NCBI GenBank assembly: GCA_035487355.1
Contig: DATHMF010000086.1
Location: 114,341 to 178,340 of the forward strand
Length of the DNA stretch: 64,000 nucleotides
From: Terriglobales bacterium
Lineage (GTDB): Bacteria > Acidobacteriota > Terriglobia > Terriglobales > Acidobacteriaceae
Reading direction: 5' to 3'
The translations under genes were made by a program, and so were the position numbers. The stretch's first letter is position 1; the number at the start of each line of letters is the position of its first letter. Under the pieces are notes generated by a model. It had not been told where the DNA came from and did no database searches. It worked only from the letters and a program-made list of their open reading frames with translations. This document shows, one piece after another, positions 8,285 to 17,720 of the stretch.

Positions 8285-9340
8285 ATGCTCACTTATATCG
8301 TAATTGCGGCAATTAAAAGCCTGGTTCTCATCCACGTTCTGCTCGGAGCTGTGGCCTACACCGTTTGGCTGGAGCGCAAAGTTGTAGGACGCATTCAGAA
8401 CCGCTGGGGACCAACGCGCGTTGGTCCATTTGGCCTTTTGCAACCGATCGCGGATGGAGTGAAGTTCATTCTGAAAGAGGACCTCACACCGCCCTACGTT
8501 TATAAGCCATTGTTCATTCTGGCGCCCTTTCTTGCGGTGGTCATGGCGTTGACCTCAATTGCGGTGATCCCGCTGGGTGGTCAACTCCCGCTCGGCCGTT
8601 GGAGCACAGGCCTGCAGATAACTTCGACTGCCGATGGAACGGGAGACATCAACATTGCGCTCCTGATCCTGCTGGGTGTGACTTCGATTGCGGTCTATGG
8701 CATAGCTCTGGCGGGATGGTCGTCGAATAACAAGTATTCCCTGCTGGGCTCGCTGCGCGCCAGCGCCCAGATGATCAGCTACGAGCTTTCTCTTGGCCTT
8801 TCACTGGTAGGCGTGCTGCTGCTGGCTGGATCGCTCAGCCTGCGAAAGATCGTAAACACGCAATCGGGTGGACTTGTTCACTGGTATATTTGGCCGCAGT
8901 TGATCGGATTTTTTATTTACCTGGTCTCCGCCTATGCTGAGACCAACCGAATTCCTTTCGACTTGCCGGAAGCGGAAACGGAACTGGTGGCGGGTTATCA
9001 CACCGAGTACAGCGCTATGAAGTTTGCCATGTTCTTCATGGCGGAATACGCCAACATGTTCACGGTGGCCTGCGTTGCGACGCTGCTATTTTTTGGCGGA
9101 TGGTCCGAGCCCTGGCCCGGGCTCACACCACAGTCTTTGCCGCCGCTTGTGAAAGCGCTTGCGCCACTGTTCTGGTTTGCATTGAAGGTTTTTGTTTTCA
9201 TCTTTGTGTATATCTGGGTGCGGGGCACGCTGCCGCGCTTCCGGTATGACCAATTGATGGCATTCGGCTGGAAATTCCTTTTGCCGCTGGCAATTGCGAA
9301 CATTATCATCACCAGCTTCATTGTTGCTTGGCAGTCTTAA
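8285..9340 (+). CDS. nuoH: NADH-quinone oxidoreductase subunit H
   Basis: NuoH (ND1) is the membrane subunit that encloses the quinone tunnel and links the peripheral arm to the proton pumps. Its 351 residues have about eight membrane helices. The family motifs [20 protein letters not shown] near residue 30 and [20 protein letters not shown] near 220 are intact, including the acidic residues of the E-channel loop. It lies 25 bases after nuoG. The nuoI gene that normally follows is missing. Confidence 0.96.
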   Translation: MLTYIVIAAIKSLVLIHVLLGAVAYTVWLERKVVGRIQNRWGPTRVGPFGLLQPIADGVKFILKEDLTPPYVYKPLFILAPFLAVVMALTSIAVIPLGGQLPLGRWSTGLQITSTADGTGDINIALLILLGVTSIAVYGIALAGWSSNNKYSLLGSLRASAQMISYELSLGLSLVGVLLLAGSLSLRKIVNTQSGGLVHWYIWPQLIGFFIYLVSAYAETNRIPFDLPEAETELVAGYHTEYSAMKFAMFFMAEYANMFTVACVATLLFFGGWSEPWPGLTPQSLPPLVKALAPLFWFALKVFVFIFVYIWVRGTLPRFRYDQLMAFGWKFLLPLAIANIIITSFIVAWQS

Positions 9341-9352
9341 AACCTCGTACCC

Positions 9353-9859
9353 ATGTTGCATCTGATATTGTTTTTCATCTTCGCGGCGGTGTGCATAGCA
9401 GCAGCAATCAACCTGCTGGCACAGAGCCATCCCATTAACAGCGCACTTTCGCTGATTGTGGTCATGGGGTCGCTGGCGGTGCTCTACCTGCTGTTGGGCG
9501 CCGAGTTTGTGGCCGCCATCCAGATCATCGTTTATGCCGGCGCTGTCATGGTGCTGTTTGTGTTTGTCATCATGCTGCTCAACGCGGGCACAGAAGAGCA
9601 CAGCGGCAAGAGCTATGTTGCCTGGTTTATCGGCATTCCGAGCGTCATCGCGCTGGCTGCGCTGGTGGTTTACAGCCTCCTGCTTCACCAGGGGCAAACT
9701 GGAAACGCTTCTGTCAGTTCGAATTCGATGATCGGCTCCGTGCAGGAGATCGCGAAGCTACTCTTCGGCAAGTTTCTGCTGCCGTTTGAGGTGACATCGG
9801 TGCTGATCCTGATCGCCATCATGGGTGCGGTTGTGCTGGCCAAGAGAGGAGACAACTAA
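9353..9859 (+). CDS. nuoJ: NADH-quinone oxidoreductase subunit J
   Basis: NuoJ (ND6) is a membrane subunit of complex I with five helices. The 168 residues include the conserved helix-3 stretch [20 protein letters not shown], whose pi-bulge is involved in coupling. It starts 12 bases after nuoH. The C-terminal part is the usual variable region. Confidence 0.93.
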   Translation: MLHLILFFIFAAVCIAAAINLLAQSHPINSALSLIVVMGSLAVLYLLLGAEFVAAIQIIVYAGAVMVLFVFVIMLLNAGTEEHSGKSYVAWFIGIPSVIALAALVVYSLLLHQGQTGNASVSSNSMIGSVQEIAKLLFGKFLLPFEVTSVLILIAIMGAVVLAKRGDN

Positions 9860-9861
9860 TC

Positions 9862-10164
9862 ATGGTCCCATTGTCCTATTACCTGGGATTGAGCGCAGTT
9901 TTGTTCTGCCTGGGCGTGCTGGGCTTTCTCATCAGGCGCAGCATCATCACCATCTTCATGTCCATCGAGCTGATGCTGAACGCAGTGAACCTGTCGTTTG
10001 TTGCCTTCGGCGCCTACTTGCACACGCTGAACGGACAGGTTTTCGTCTTCTTTGTGATGGTGGTGGCTGCAGCCGAGGCCGCCGTCGGCCTCGCCATCAT
10101 TATCGCCGTCTTCCGCACGCGTGAGACTTTGAACGTTGACCGGGTCAATTTGCTGAAACTATGA
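9862..10164 (+). CDS. nuoK: NADH-quinone oxidoreductase subunit K
   Basis: NuoK (ND4L) is a three-helix, 100-residue subunit. The two buried glutamates needed for proton transfer are present: Glu36 in [12 protein letters not shown] and Glu72 in [12 protein letters not shown]. It lies two bases after nuoJ and overlaps nuoL by four bases. Confidence 0.95.
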   Translation: MVPLSYYLGLSAVLFCLGVLGFLIRRSIITIFMSIELMLNAVNLSFVAFGAYLHTLNGQVFVFFVMVVAAAEAAVGLAIIIAVFRTRETLNVDRVNLLKL

Positions 10165-12140
10165 ACCACAACGAACCGAATTTATATCTGTGGCTTATTC
10201 CGCTGCTGCCGCTGGCCGGCGCCGCTATCAATGGACTTTTTGGACGCCGTTTTCCCAAAAAGGTCGTGGCGACGGTTGGATTGGTTTTTGTGGCTGCAGC
10301 CTTTCTCCTCTCTGCGTGGGCAAGCTGGCAGCTTACTCATCTGCCGCTGAAGATCCCTCACATTGAAGAGCACTTGCCCTGGATTACGGCGGGAGGGGAT
10401 TTCCGGGTTGATTTTTCTTTTTACCTCGACCAGCTTTCGATGGTGATGATCCTGGTGGTGACTGGGGTCGGCTTCCTGATCCACGTTTACTCGGTCGGAT
10501 ACATGGAGCACGAGGGCGGCTACTACCGCTTCTTCTCGTATTTGAACCTCTTCATGTTCTTCATGCTCACCCTGGTGCTCTCCAGCAGCTATCTGCTGAT
10601 GTTTGTGGGCTGGGAGGGCGTGGGCCTGGCGTCGTATCTGCTGATCGGGTTCTTCCTCACAAAAGACTCGGCGGCCAACGCAGGGAAAAAAGCATTTATC
10701 GTGAACCGCATCGGCGACTTCGGCTTTCTTATCGCCATGTTCCTGATGTTCCAGAAATTTGGCTCGCTGAACTTCAGTGATGTTTTTAGTAAGGCTTCCA
10801 GTCTACCGGTGGAAACCGCCGGCGGGGTTGGCATCCTGACCGCCATTGCCCTGCTGCTGATGCTGGGTGCTACCGGCAAGTCGGCGCAAGTTCCTCTGTA
10901 TGTATGGCTGCCGGACGCAATGGAAGGCCCCACACCGGTCTCCGCGCTGATTCACGCCGCCACCATGGTGACCGCAGGCGTGTACATGGTAGCGCGCTCC
11001 AATGCTATTTTCAGCCGCTCACCTCTCGCCCTCGTCGTAGTTGCCATCATCGGCTGCGTAACCGCGCTGTTTGCCGCGACCATTGGCATGACGCAAACCG
11101 ATATCAAGCGCGTCTTGGCTTACTCCACGATCTCGCAGTTGGGATACATGTTCCTGGCCTGCGGTGTAGCGGCATATTCGGCGGCAATCTTCCACCTGAT
11201 GACGCACGCCTTCTTTAAAGCGCTGCTCTTTCTCTGCGCCGGTTCGGTCATTCATGCCCTCGGCGGCGAGCAGGATATGCGCAACATGGGTGGCCTGCGC
11301 AAGAAAATCCCTGTGACTTTCTGGACCATGACGATAGGGACCTTTGCGATTGCGGGATTCCCTCCTCTGGCTGGGTTTTTCAGTAAAGACGAAATCTTGT
11401 GGAAGGTCTGGGCAAACGGCTATAAGGCCCTCTGGGTCGCAGCAATCATCACTGCCGGAATCACATCGTTTTACATGTTCCGCCTGTGGTTCATGACTTT
11501 CTTTGGTGAGCGGCGTGAGGCCGAGCACGGTGCCGGACACGACAATCATGGACATGCAAACAACGGAGACCACGTGCATGAGAGTCCGCTGATCATGCTG
11601 GTGCCCCTGATGATACTGGCGTTCCTCTCTTTCACAGGGGGATGGGTGAACATACCTAAAGCTTTGGGCGGCAACAATCACTTTGACGAATTCCTGTCGC
11701 CTGTGCTGAGCACAGGGACGATGTCGGCAGAGCCAGAAAACCCCAGCCTGGAGGTAACTCTAGCCATCACCTCAGTGGCCGTCGCCTCTGTTGGGTTGTT
11801 CCTAGCCTGGCTGTTCTATTGCAAACGCCGCGATTTGCCCGACAAGTTTGCCGCTGCGCTCAACGGTCTCTACACACTGGTGCGCGATAAATACCGCATA
11901 GACGAACTCTATAACTGGCTTTTTGTCCAGCCAGTGGTAGAAGGCTCGCGCAAGCTGCTGTGGCAGGAAATTGACGTGGGCACGATTGACACGCTGGTGA
12001 ATGAAGCCGCTGATAGCGCCCAGCTTGTCTCCAATGAGGCGCGCAAGATGCAGTCGGGCAATATTCGCTCCTACGCTGGATGGGTGGCGCTAGGGGCCGC
12101 AGCCGTAGTGGCCTACATGATCTGGGTGGGATTGCGATGA
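10161..12140 (+). CDS. nuoL: NADH-quinone oxidoreductase subunit L (antiporter-like)
   Basis: NuoL (ND5) is the distal proton-pumping subunit with the lateral helix. In 659 residues the key sites are [18 protein letters not shown] (helix-5 glutamate) and the lysine-bearing segment [38 protein letters not shown] follows. A histidine-rich loop at about residues 454-474 (six His in 20 residues) interrupts the region before the final helices; it may bind metal or simply be a tolerant loop. It overlaps nuoK and nuoM by four bases each. Confidence 0.96.
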   Translation: MNHNEPNLYLWLIPLLPLAGAAINGLFGRRFPKKVVATVGLVFVAAAFLLSAWASWQLTHLPLKIPHIEEHLPWITAGGDFRVDFSFYLDQLSMVMILVVTGVGFLIHVYSVGYMEHEGGYYRFFSYLNLFMFFMLTLVLSSSYLLMFVGWEGVGLASYLLIGFFLTKDSAANAGKKAFIVNRIGDFGFLIAMFLMFQKFGSLNFSDVFSKASSLPVETAGGVGILTAIALLLMLGATGKSAQVPLYVWLPDAMEGPTPVSALIHAATMVTAGVYMVARSNAIFSRSPLALVVVAIIGCVTALFAATIGMTQTDIKRVLAYSTISQLGYMFLACGVAAYSAAIFHLMTHAFFKALLFLCAGSVIHALGGEQDMRNMGGLRKKIPVTFWTMTIGTFAIAGFPPLAGFFSKDEILWKVWANGYKALWVAAIITAGITSFYMFRLWFMTFFGERREAEHGAGHDNHGHANNGDHVHESPLIMLVPLMILAFLSFTGGWVNIPKALGGNNHFDEFLSPVLSTGTMSAEPENPSLEVTLAITSVAVASVGLFLAWLFYCKRRDLPDKFAAALNGLYTLVRDKYRIDELYNWLFVQPVVEGSRKLLWQEIDVGTIDTLVNEAADSAQLVSNEARKMQSGNIRSYAGWVALGAAAVVAYMIWVGLR

Positions 12141-13717
12141 CCATGGACAACACAATTCTCACGCTGGTAGCTTTTGTCCCTCTGGCCGGGGCGCTGCTGT
12201 TGCTCTTGTTCCCGCGCAACGACAATGCAATTCGCTGGGGTGCACTGGCCATTTCCCTGCTCACCTTCGTGCTCTCCTTGCATCTTCCGTTTCATTTTGA
12301 TAACAGCAAAGTGGGCTTTCAGTTTTCGGTTGATCACTCTTGGATTGGCAGCCCCAACATCCGCTATCACTTGGGTGTGGATGGCATCTCGCTCTGGCTG
12401 GTTTTGCTGACCACCTTCCTGGTGCCGTTGAGCGTGCTGATCTCATGGCATTCGGTGCATGACCGGGTAAAAGAATTTTTCGCCCTGTTGCTAGTGCTGG
12501 AAACCGCCATGTTGGGTGTCTTCCTGTCGCTCGACATGTTCCTCTTCTATGTCTTCTGGGAGGCGACGCTTATCCCGATGGCGTTGCTCATCGGAATCTG
12601 GGGACACGAACGGCGCGTCTATGCCGCCGTAAAGTTTTTCCTCTACACCATGGTCGCTTCGGTATTCATGCTGGCGGCGATCATCTGGCTGTACGTCCAC
12701 GCGGGCAGCTTTGATTACGCGACGATTCGTACGAAACTCGCCACTGGCGAGATTGCTCTTGGCGGCAACGCTGCCCTGTGGCTCTTCCTGGGGTTCTTTA
12801 TCGCATTTGCCGTAAAGGTTCCCATCTTTCCCCTGCACACATGGTTGCCAGACGCGCACGTGGAAGCGCCGACCGCCGGATCTGTCTTACTGGCTGGCGT
12901 GCTGCTCAAAATGGGAACTTATGGATTGCTGCGTTTCAACGTCGCACTCTTTCCGGATGAAGCCCGGCGCCATGCGCCGTGGATTGTTGCGCTGGCCATC
13001 ATCGGCATCATCTACGGAGCGCTGGTGGCGATGGTGCAACCCAATTTGAAAAAGCTTATCGCCTATTCTTCGGTGAGCCATCTTGGTTTCTGCGTACTCG
13101 GCATCTTCACCTTCACTGCCATGGGGACCGACGGCGCTGTCTACCAGATGCTGAACCACGGTGTCTCTACCGGAGCTCTCTTCATGCTCGCAGGCATGCT
13201 CTACGAACGGCGGCATACATATGAGATCAGTGAGTTTGGCGGCCTGGCTACGCCCATGCCGATCTATGCCACCTTCTTTCTATTGATCACTCTTTCTTCC
13301 ATCGGCTTGCCGCTGCTGAATGGATTTGTAGGCGAGTTCCTGGTTTTGAATGGAGCCTTCCAGGCAAAGGCCTTGTTTGGCGTTCTGGCGGCCACGGGCG
13401 TCATCTGGAGCGCCTGCTACATGCTCTGGATGTACCAGCGCGTCTTCTACGGCCAGGTCACCGTGCCGGTGAACAACACACTGCCGGATGCCAATCTGCG
13501 TGAGCGCATTGCGCTGTGGCCCACCGTGGTCTTCGCCCTCATTATGGGCGTTGCTTCCTCGCTGTGGATGAACGCTATTGATCCTGCGGTTCGGGCTGCC
13601 ATTCCTTCTGCTGCGCATGGCATGGAAGCCGCCCAAAAGCGAGCGTCAGCCTCGCGTCAGGGCCAACCAGCCGCTCTGGGAAGTGAGAAAAAATCCTTCG
13701 AGGTTAGCCGCCGATGA
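12137..13717 (+). CDS. nuoM: NADH-quinone oxidoreductase subunit M (antiporter-like)
   Basis: NuoM (ND4) is the middle antiporter-like pump of complex I, here 526 residues. The motifs FYVFWEATLIPMALLIGIWG (helix-5 glutamate) and FAVKVPIFPLHTWLPDAHVE (helix-7 lysine) are intact. The start is the ATG in ATGA overlap with the nuoL stop; the reading frame stays open 57 bases further upstream, but inside nuoL. The C-terminus (after about residue 490) is a short, polar extension rich in Ala, Gln and Ser. Confidence 0.95.
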   Translation: MTMDNTILTLVAFVPLAGALLLLLFPRNDNAIRWGALAISLLTFVLSLHLPFHFDNSKVGFQFSVDHSWIGSPNIRYHLGVDGISLWLVLLTTFLVPLSVLISWHSVHDRVKEFFALLLVLETAMLGVFLSLDMFLFYVFWEATLIPMALLIGIWGHERRVYAAVKFFLYTMVASVFMLAAIIWLYVHAGSFDYATIRTKLATGEIALGGNAALWLFLGFFIAFAVKVPIFPLHTWLPDAHVEAPTAGSVLLAGVLLKMGTYGLLRFNVALFPDEARRHAPWIVALAIIGIIYGALVAMVQPNLKKLIAYSSVSHLGFCVLGIFTFTAMGTDGAVYQMLNHGVSTGALFMLAGMLYERRHTYEISEFGGLATPMPIYATFFLLITLSSIGLPLLNGFVGEFLVLNGAFQAKALFGVLAATGVIWSACYMLWMYQRVFYGQVTVPVNNTLPDANLRERIALWPTVVFALIMGVASSLWMNAIDPAVRAAIPSAAHGMEAAQKRASASRQGQPAALGSEKKSFEVSRR

Positions 13718-15207
13718 ACCAGATCCACGGCATCGATTATATTTGTGTTCTTCCTGAAATTATCCTGACCGTTTTCGGCATCGCGATAATGATGGCAGAT
13801 CCCCTTTTTGCCCCTAAGAGCAGCCGGAAGTCCTTAGGGATTCTGGCCCTGTGCGGCGCGATTGCCTCAGCCCTAGCCACAGTTGCACAAAGCACCTACC
13901 TGTCTACTCCAGGCGATGCCGATGCCATGAGCAAAGCCTTCTTCGGCATGGTTGCCGTCAATACCTTCAGCATCTTCTTTCATCTTCTGATCGCACTGAT
14001 TGTCATCGTCGTCATTCTTGCTTCGTACGAGTATCTGGATGTCCAGCACATCAACCTGGGCGAATACTACGGGCTGATCCTGTTCGGCGCTGTGGGCATG
14101 ATGCTGATGTCTTCGGCCACGGAGCTGGTGCTGATCTTCATTGCGCTGGAAATTTCTTCCATTGCGACGTATGTTCTGGCCGGGTTTCGCCGCAAATTTG
14201 CCAGCAGCAGTGAATCGTCGCTGAAATATTTCCTGCTGGGGTCGTTTGCTACCGCCTTCTTCCTCTATGGCATCGCACTGATGTTCGGCGCGACGGGCTC
14301 GACCAACATCACGGAAATCGCTACAGCATTGCGGGGAGGAAACACCGGTGTGCTGGCGTATGTAGCCATTGCACTGATGTTTGTAGGAATCGGCTTCAAG
14401 ATCGCTGCCGCACCCTTTCATGTTTGGACGCCTGACGTGTACGAAGGCGCTCCTGCGCCCATTGTGGGACTTATGTCCACTGCACCCAAGGCCGCAGCCT
14501 TTGCCGTGCTGCTTCGCATCCTGTTCGCTGCGGCTTCAGCCGATGCTTTCCACTCGGCGTGGTCCTGGCTGGTTTGGGTTTCTGCCGCACTGTCAATGAC
14601 CCTGGGCAACATCGGAGCGCTGGTGCAAAACAATGTGAAGCGCTTGCTGGCTTACTCCTCCATTGCCCACGCCGGATATCTACTGGTGGCTTTTCTTGGC
14701 CCGGCGACGGGTCCTGAAAACGGCATATCAGCGGCAATCTTTTACACCGCGTCGTATGCCACAATGAATGTGGGAGCTTTCTGCATTGTGAGTCATCTGG
14801 CGGGAGACGGAGAGCGTTACGTCACCCTTGACGACTATGCAGGTCTGAGCCAGCGCTCGCCGTGGCTGGCTGCGATGCTGAGCATCTTCATGCTGTCGCT
14901 TATCGGAATTCCGCTGACTGGTGGCTTTTTTGCAAAGTATTACGTCTTCAATGCGGCCTTGCACGCGAACCTGGTTGGACTGACGGTCATTGGCATGATC
15001 AACAGCGCCATCGCCGCTTATTATTACCTGCGCGTGATCGTTGTGATGTATATGCAGGAGAGTAAGACTGATGCTCCTGTGCTTCCCGTTCCTGCCTCAT
15101 TGGGTGTGGCCGTCATACTAAGCGCGGCAGCCACGCTATATCTGGGAATCTGGCCGCAACGCGTCCTGGATTATGCGGTACGCTCGGCCCATGACCTGAT
15201 GCGTTGA
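13714..15207 (+). CDS. nuoN: NADH-quinone oxidoreductase subunit N (antiporter-like)
   Basis: NuoN (ND2) is the proximal antiporter-like pump and the last gene of the operon. Its 497 residues contain FIALEISSIATYVLAGF (the acidic helix 5) and FKIAAAPFHVWTPDVYEGAP (the lysine helix 7). It overlaps nuoM by four bases. No typical hairpin terminator follows; a run of ATTCAA repeats separates it from the convergent ABC permease gene. Confidence 0.95.
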   Translation: MNQIHGIDYICVLPEIILTVFGIAIMMADPLFAPKSSRKSLGILALCGAIASALATVAQSTYLSTPGDADAMSKAFFGMVAVNTFSIFFHLLIALIVIVVILASYEYLDVQHINLGEYYGLILFGAVGMMLMSSATELVLIFIALEISSIATYVLAGFRRKFASSSESSLKYFLLGSFATAFFLYGIALMFGATGSTNITEIATALRGGNTGVLAYVAIALMFVGIGFKIAAAPFHVWTPDVYEGAPAPIVGLMSTAPKAAAFAVLLRILFAAASADAFHSAWSWLVWVSAALSMTLGNIGALVQNNVKRLLAYSSIAHAGYLLVAFLGPATGPENGISAAIFYTASYATMNVGAFCIVSHLAGDGERYVTLDDYAGLSQRSPWLAAMLSIFMLSLIGIPLTGGFFAKYYVFNAALHANLVGLTVIGMINSAIAAYYYLRVIVVMYMQESKTDAPVLPVPASLGVAVILSAAATLYLGIWPQRVLDYAVRSAHDLMR

Positions 15208-15240
15208 TTATTCAATTTTATTCAACCCAATTATTCAATC
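15207..15240. repeat. ATTCAA direct repeats between convergent nuoN and ABC permease
   Basis: Three ATTCAA units (15210, 15220, 15233) fill the gap between two convergent genes. The stop codon and the last two sense codons of the minus-strand permease (Ile-Glu-stop) are made of the third unit. The placement resembles that of the other short-unit elements in this window. Confidence 0.6.
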
Positions 15241-15944
15241 GCCACGGCAACATCGCGACGGGCAAAGATCCGCCCGGCCAGCAACCAGAAGACAATAACT
15301 TCCACCACTGCCACCGGCACGGTAATCAGGATGGTATGAACACTGATCTCTTTACCAACCAAAAGTTGCTGCGCCGTTGACATCAGTTCGACAACCGGAA
15401 AAATTATTCCTCCTTGTGTTTTCATGAAGTGGGCGGCCAATCCACCCCCTGCCAGAACGAACGCCCCCACGACTGCCAACAGCGGATGCAGAAATGTTGC
15501 GAAGAAGGTAGTTATAGTCGCAATCAGACAGCAGGCAAGCCACATCAGCAGCACTGCTTCCAATACCGGAGTCCAGGGAAGTGACAGTTTCGAGGCTATC
15601 CATAACGTTCCCAGCATTGTTCCGGTCAGAAACAAACCGCAGGAGATAAAGACACCAGCCAGCAGACCGGCAAGATAATCCCGCCGCTCGATGCCTTTGG
15701 AGAGCACCCCGAGCACGCGCCGGCTCTTGCGTTCATTAAAATCAGCCTGTGATGCCAGCAAGGTGGCGATCGTGATGGCATAGATCGATAGTTGCAAAAA
15801 ATAGGCTTGCAGGACTTCCTGATCTACAGAGTTTTCCGGAAGAACCATCATCAAGGCAAAGGCAACCGCCAGCAAGGGATAGATCAGGACAAACCAGCGT
15901 CTCTGGCGCAGGAAGTTGGCGGCAATCAGCAGCACCGGGCTCAT
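15231..15944 (-). CDS. ABC transporter permease (exporter type)
   Basis: A 237-residue membrane protein with about six helices and no signal peptide, fitting the ABC-2-like permease group. A charged loop (ADFNERKSRRVLGVLSKGIE) follows helix 2, where such permeases contact the ATPase. It overlaps the upstream ATPase gene by four bases, so the two form one exporter. The substrate cannot be read from the sequence; such pairs in this group export drugs, peptides or lipids, or control membrane proteins. The C-terminal codons come from an ATTCAA repeat. Confidence 0.8.
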   Translation of the reverse strand: MSPVLLIAANFLRQRRWFVLIYPLLAVAFALMMVLPENSVDQEVLQAYFLQLSIYAITIATLLASQADFNERKSRRVLGVLSKGIERRDYLAGLLAGVFISCGLFLTGTMLGTLWIASKLSLPWTPVLEAVLLMWLACCLIATITTFFATFLHPLLAVVGAFVLAGGGLAAHFMKTQGGIIFPVVELMSTAQQLLVGKEISVHTILITVPVAVVEVIVFWLLAGRIFARRDVAVAIE

Positions 15945-16867
15945 GCGCCCTCCTTGTGATTTTTCTCATTGGCATCGCTTTTGGCCAACTCCAGGAATAC
16001 CGTCTCCAGCGACTTTCTGACGGGATTAACGCTCACAACTTCTCCACCTGCAGCCCAGGCGCGCTCGATGATGTTCCGCTGCATGGAGAGAGGTGCCAGC
16101 AAATGCAAGCGGCCATCGCGCGCTACGGCTTCAGGGAAGACTTCGTTTTTCACCCGTTGGACCACGACCTCGCATTGATCCGATGATTCCAACAACTCCG
16201 AAGTCTTGCCCAGGCGCACCACACTACCGTGATGCAGGATGGCCACGCGGTCGCAGATCATCTCGATCTCTGAAAGCAGATGGGAGCTGATAAAAACCGT
16301 CTTGCCCTTCTCCCGCGCTTTCAACAACAGCTCGCGCACAGCCACGCGCACCACCGGATCGAGCGCCGAGGTCGGCTCATCCAGGACAAGCAGATCCGGG
16401 TCGTTCACCAGGGCCTGCGCCAGGCCTACCCGCTGCAACATGCCGCGCGAAAACTTGCCTACACTGCGGTCGGCGGCCTCTTCGAGATCAAAGACCTTAA
16501 GCATCTCACGTACACGCTCGCGCAACCTGGGATCGCGCATGCCATTCAGCGCGCCATAGGTGCGTATGAGATTACGCGCAGAAAGGTGGTAGAAAGTAGG
16601 GTTTTCGGCCAGGAACCCGACGCGGCGGCGGGTGGGAGCGTGGCCAAAACTCTCTCCCAACATGCGCCCGGCGCCGCTGGTAGGACGAACAAATCCCAAG
16701 GCAATATGAATAGCCGTGGTCTTACCTGCGCCGTTTGGCCCCAGAAAACCGAAGATCTCGCCATGCTCAACTTGCAGGTTGAAATCTTTCAGGGCGTGCA
16801 CCGGCTTGCTTTGCCACACGCCGCCGTATTGCTTGGAGACATGGTCGTATTCGAGAGCGTAAGCCAT
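15941..16867 (-). CDS. ABC transporter ATP-binding protein
   Basis: A 308-residue ATPase of the ABC-2 exporter kind. Walker A is GPNGAGKTT near residue 43. The signature loop reads FSRGMLQRVGLAQAL (instead of LSGGQ), Walker B is DLLVLDEPTSALDP, and the H-loop is SSHLLSE. After residue 220 there is the extra C-terminal domain common in this subfamily. It powers the permease encoded immediately downstream. The gap upstream of the start carries no obvious ribosome site stronger than the average here. Confidence 0.9.
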   Translation of the reverse strand: MAYALEYDHVSKQYGGVWQSKPVHALKDFNLQVEHGEIFGFLGPNGAGKTTAIHIALGFVRPTSGAGRMLGESFGHAPTRRRVGFLAENPTFYHLSARNLIRTYGALNGMRDPRLRERVREMLKVFDLEEAADRSVGKFSRGMLQRVGLAQALVNDPDLLVLDEPTSALDPVVRVAVRELLLKAREKGKTVFISSHLLSEIEMICDRVAILHHGSVVRLGKTSELLESSDQCEVVVQRVKNEVFPEAVARDGRLHLLAPLSMQRNIIERAWAAGGEVVSVNPVRKSLETVFLELAKSDANEKNHKEGA

Positions 16868-17274
16868 TCTTCAACTTCTTTCAGTTTGCGGCGGTCCTAC
16901 TGCCACATTTCCCTTGTTCTGCCCCTGTCCTCGAGTAGTGGGGGTGGGGGTATTACTTGGAGTAGTCCCACCAGTCATAAACCACTTGAATTCAATAACT
17001 TACGACCGCCAAACCGGGGCTAATGCAGTCCCTAGTATCCCTCATACATCTTTTTTCCCCCGGCAAAGTATCCTCGCAATCTTTGACGTGGGCGCACTGA
17101 CAATCTGCACGAGATGGCCCTTGCAGATGATGAACTAGAATTCCTCAAAAGCCAACGGTTTGATGCCGTTTTGATACCAAAGCTGCGATAGCTGTTTCGA
17201 GTCGCAAACTCGAAGCCTCTCTGGAAACAATCTGAGCGCCGCTAAGACATCAGCATCAATTTTACGCTGAGCGC
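16868..17274. other. Intergenic region, no gene recognised
   Basis: About 400 bases between the ABC ATPase and atpE. I see no credible coding region or tRNA. TTCGAGT and ACTCGAA (17196-17214) form a 7-bp hairpin without a T-run. The part next to 16868 should hold the ABC operon promoter, but no clear boxes stand out. Confidence 0.5.
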
Positions 17275-17304
17275 AAAAAGAAAAGCCTCCGCGGCAGCGG
17301 AGGC
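17275..17304 (-). terminator. Rho-independent terminator of the atp operon
   Basis: GCCTCCGC (17285-17292) and GCGGAGGC (17297-17304) form a perfect 8-bp GC-rich stem with a 4-base loop. On the minus strand it is followed by TTTTCTTTTT. It lies 20 bases after the atpE stop, so transcription probably ends here and the remaining ATP synthase genes must be elsewhere. Confidence 0.88.
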
Positions 17305-17323
17305 CCTTGCGTTGTAGACCTTA

Positions 17324-17629
17324 CTATACCTTGATGATGATGATGGCCAGCGTGTAGAGAGCCAGCGACTCGATAAGTACCAGGCCAAGAATCAGAGCGA
17401 ATCGGATTCCGGCGGTGGCTCCCGGGTTGCGAGCAATCGCTTCGGAGGCTGCGGCCGTGGCCTTACCCTGGCCCAATCCGCAGAGGCCGGAGGCGATGGC
17501 CATACCAATGCCGGCAGCAATTGGTGTAGCCCAATTAACAGAAGCCGGGCTCCCGGTCCCCTGGGCATACACTGGAGCGGCAACCATCATGATTGCCACA
17601 AGCATGAACAAGAACAAAAATTTACGCAT
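17324..17629 (-). CDS. atpE: ATP synthase F0 subunit c (with N-terminal extension)
   Basis: Subunit c forms the ion-carrying rotor ring. The 101 residues have a signal-like extension (residues 1-22, ending APVYAQ) before the two-helix hairpin. The loop is ARNPG (66-70). The carrier residue is Glu87 in LVLIESLALYTL. Gln54, Glu87, Ser88 and Tyr92 have the same spacing as Gln32, Glu65, Ser66 and Tyr70 of the sodium-binding c subunit of Ilyobacter tartaricus, so sodium binding is possible. A strong AAGGAG site lies 5 bases before the ATG. It is the last gene of its operon. Confidence 0.95.
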   Translation of the reverse strand: MRKFLFLFMLVAIMMVAAPVYAQGTGSPASVNWATPIAAGIGMAIASGLCGLGQGKATAAASEAIARNPGATAGIRFALILGLVLIESLALYTLAIIIIKV

Positions 17630-17720
17630 TTTATCTCCTTATGATTTCCGCCAGTCGGTGGTTGACGCTACCGTGCAAGCGTCCTCACACTCGCGGATGC
17701 TTCTATAAAGCCGTTATAAA

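Noticed and set aside
16280..17023. Plus-strand 247-codon frame opposite the ABC ATPase
   Set aside because: The minus-strand frame has complete ATPase motifs; the opposite frame has no recognisable features.
17196..17214. Terminator hairpin downstream of atpE
   Set aside because: No T-run follows on either strand, and a much better terminator lies at 17275-17304.
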